64,000 nt of DNA from Photobacterium indicum. Its GTDB lineage: Bacteria > Pseudomonadota > Gammaproteobacteria > Enterobacterales > Vibrionaceae. Position numbers and translations under genes: made by a program. The stretch spans positions 89,650 to 153,649 of the forward strand of contig NZ_PYOC01000011.1 of the NCBI RefSeq assembly GCF_003026215.1. The letters are read 5' to 3'. The notes below the pieces were generated by a model. That model saw only the letters and a program-made list of their open reading frames with translations. It was not told the DNA's origin and did no database searches. This document shows positions 63,948 through 64,000 of this stretch, piece after piece (position 1 is the first letter of the stretch; every line of letters begins with the position of its first letter).

Positions 63948-64000
63948 TGGCGGAGTGGACGGGACTCGAACCCGCGACCCCCGGCGTGACAGGCCGGTAT
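63948..64000 (-). tRNA. tRNA-Asp (anticodon GTC), 5' part beyond window edge
   Basis: The minus strand reads the anticodon stem-loop CCTGTCACGCCGG with GTC, then a T-arm GCGGGTTCGAGTCCCGT, and ends in the encoded CCA. This matches gammaproteobacterial tRNA-Asp. The 5' third, including the D-arm, lies outside the window. It may be the last tRNA of a cluster or of an rRNA operon. Confidence 0.93.

Noticed and set aside
1..64000. CRISPR arrays, prophage genes, toxin-antitoxin pairs or restriction systems
   Set aside because: I looked for regularly spaced repeats and for such proteins and found none; apart from the IS630 remnant the window is core genome.

Overview
This window is chromosomal DNA from a gammaproteobacterium of the family Vibrionaceae, most likely Photobacterium or a close relative. 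The evidence is a complete 17-gene MSHA type IV pilus locus next to mreBCD, the order metH / lysC / class V aminotransferase / PglL-type transferase / uvrA / ssb that I recall from Vibrio cholerae, moderately AT-rich DNA, and protein sequences that are close to but distinct from Vibrio and E. coli orthologues. The genus call is inference. Almost everything is core genome; the only accessory-looking stretch is the last ~750 bp, with a broken IS630-type transposase beside a tRNA-Asp.

Layout. 1-0.5 kb: 3' end of degS. 0.6-5.35 kb (minus): mlaFEDCB-ibaG-murA, for retrograde phospholipid transport and the first committed step of peptidoglycan synthesis. 5.8-13.6 kb (plus): yrbG-kdsD-kdsC-lptC-lptA-lptB-rpoN-hpf-ptsN-rapZ-npr, joining Kdo synthesis, LPS export, sigma-54 and the nitrogen PTS. 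13.8-15.2 kb: mgtE. 15.3-19.7 kb: pmbA, darP, tldD and a nitrilase-family amidase. 19.7-28.3 kb (minus): yhdP, rng, maf and mreBCD. 28.4-48.1 kb (minus): mshHIJKLMNEGFBACDOPQ, the whole MSHA pilus machine, pilins and large MshQ protein. 48.3-54.9 kb: a LysR regulator with a Fur-like site upstream, ssb and uvrA sharing a LexA box, and a PglL-like O-oligosaccharyltransferase. 54.9-63.2 kb: class V aminotransferase, lysine riboswitch plus lysC, metH with MetJ-type boxes, and a CPA1 Na+/H+ antiporter. 63.2-64 kb: IS630 remnant and the 3' part of tRNA-Asp(GTC).

The common theme is envelope biology: outer-membrane lipid asymmetry (Mla, Lpt, YhdP), wall precursor and shape (MurA, MreBCD), and a surface pilus, with MshE carrying N-terminal motifs typical of c-di-GMP sensing. 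Control signals readable in the DNA are a lysine riboswitch, a LexA box, MetJ boxes, a near-consensus Fur box, a UUCG-loop terminator just after the major pilin gene mshA followed by a perfect 18-bp inverted repeat, and bidirectional terminators at most convergent gene ends. I did not find a clearly undescribed multi-gene system. The best leads are the mshA-mshC RNA structure, the Fur-box/LysR insertion beside mshH, the large MshQ protein, and a heptanucleotide repeat that contains the degS stop codon.
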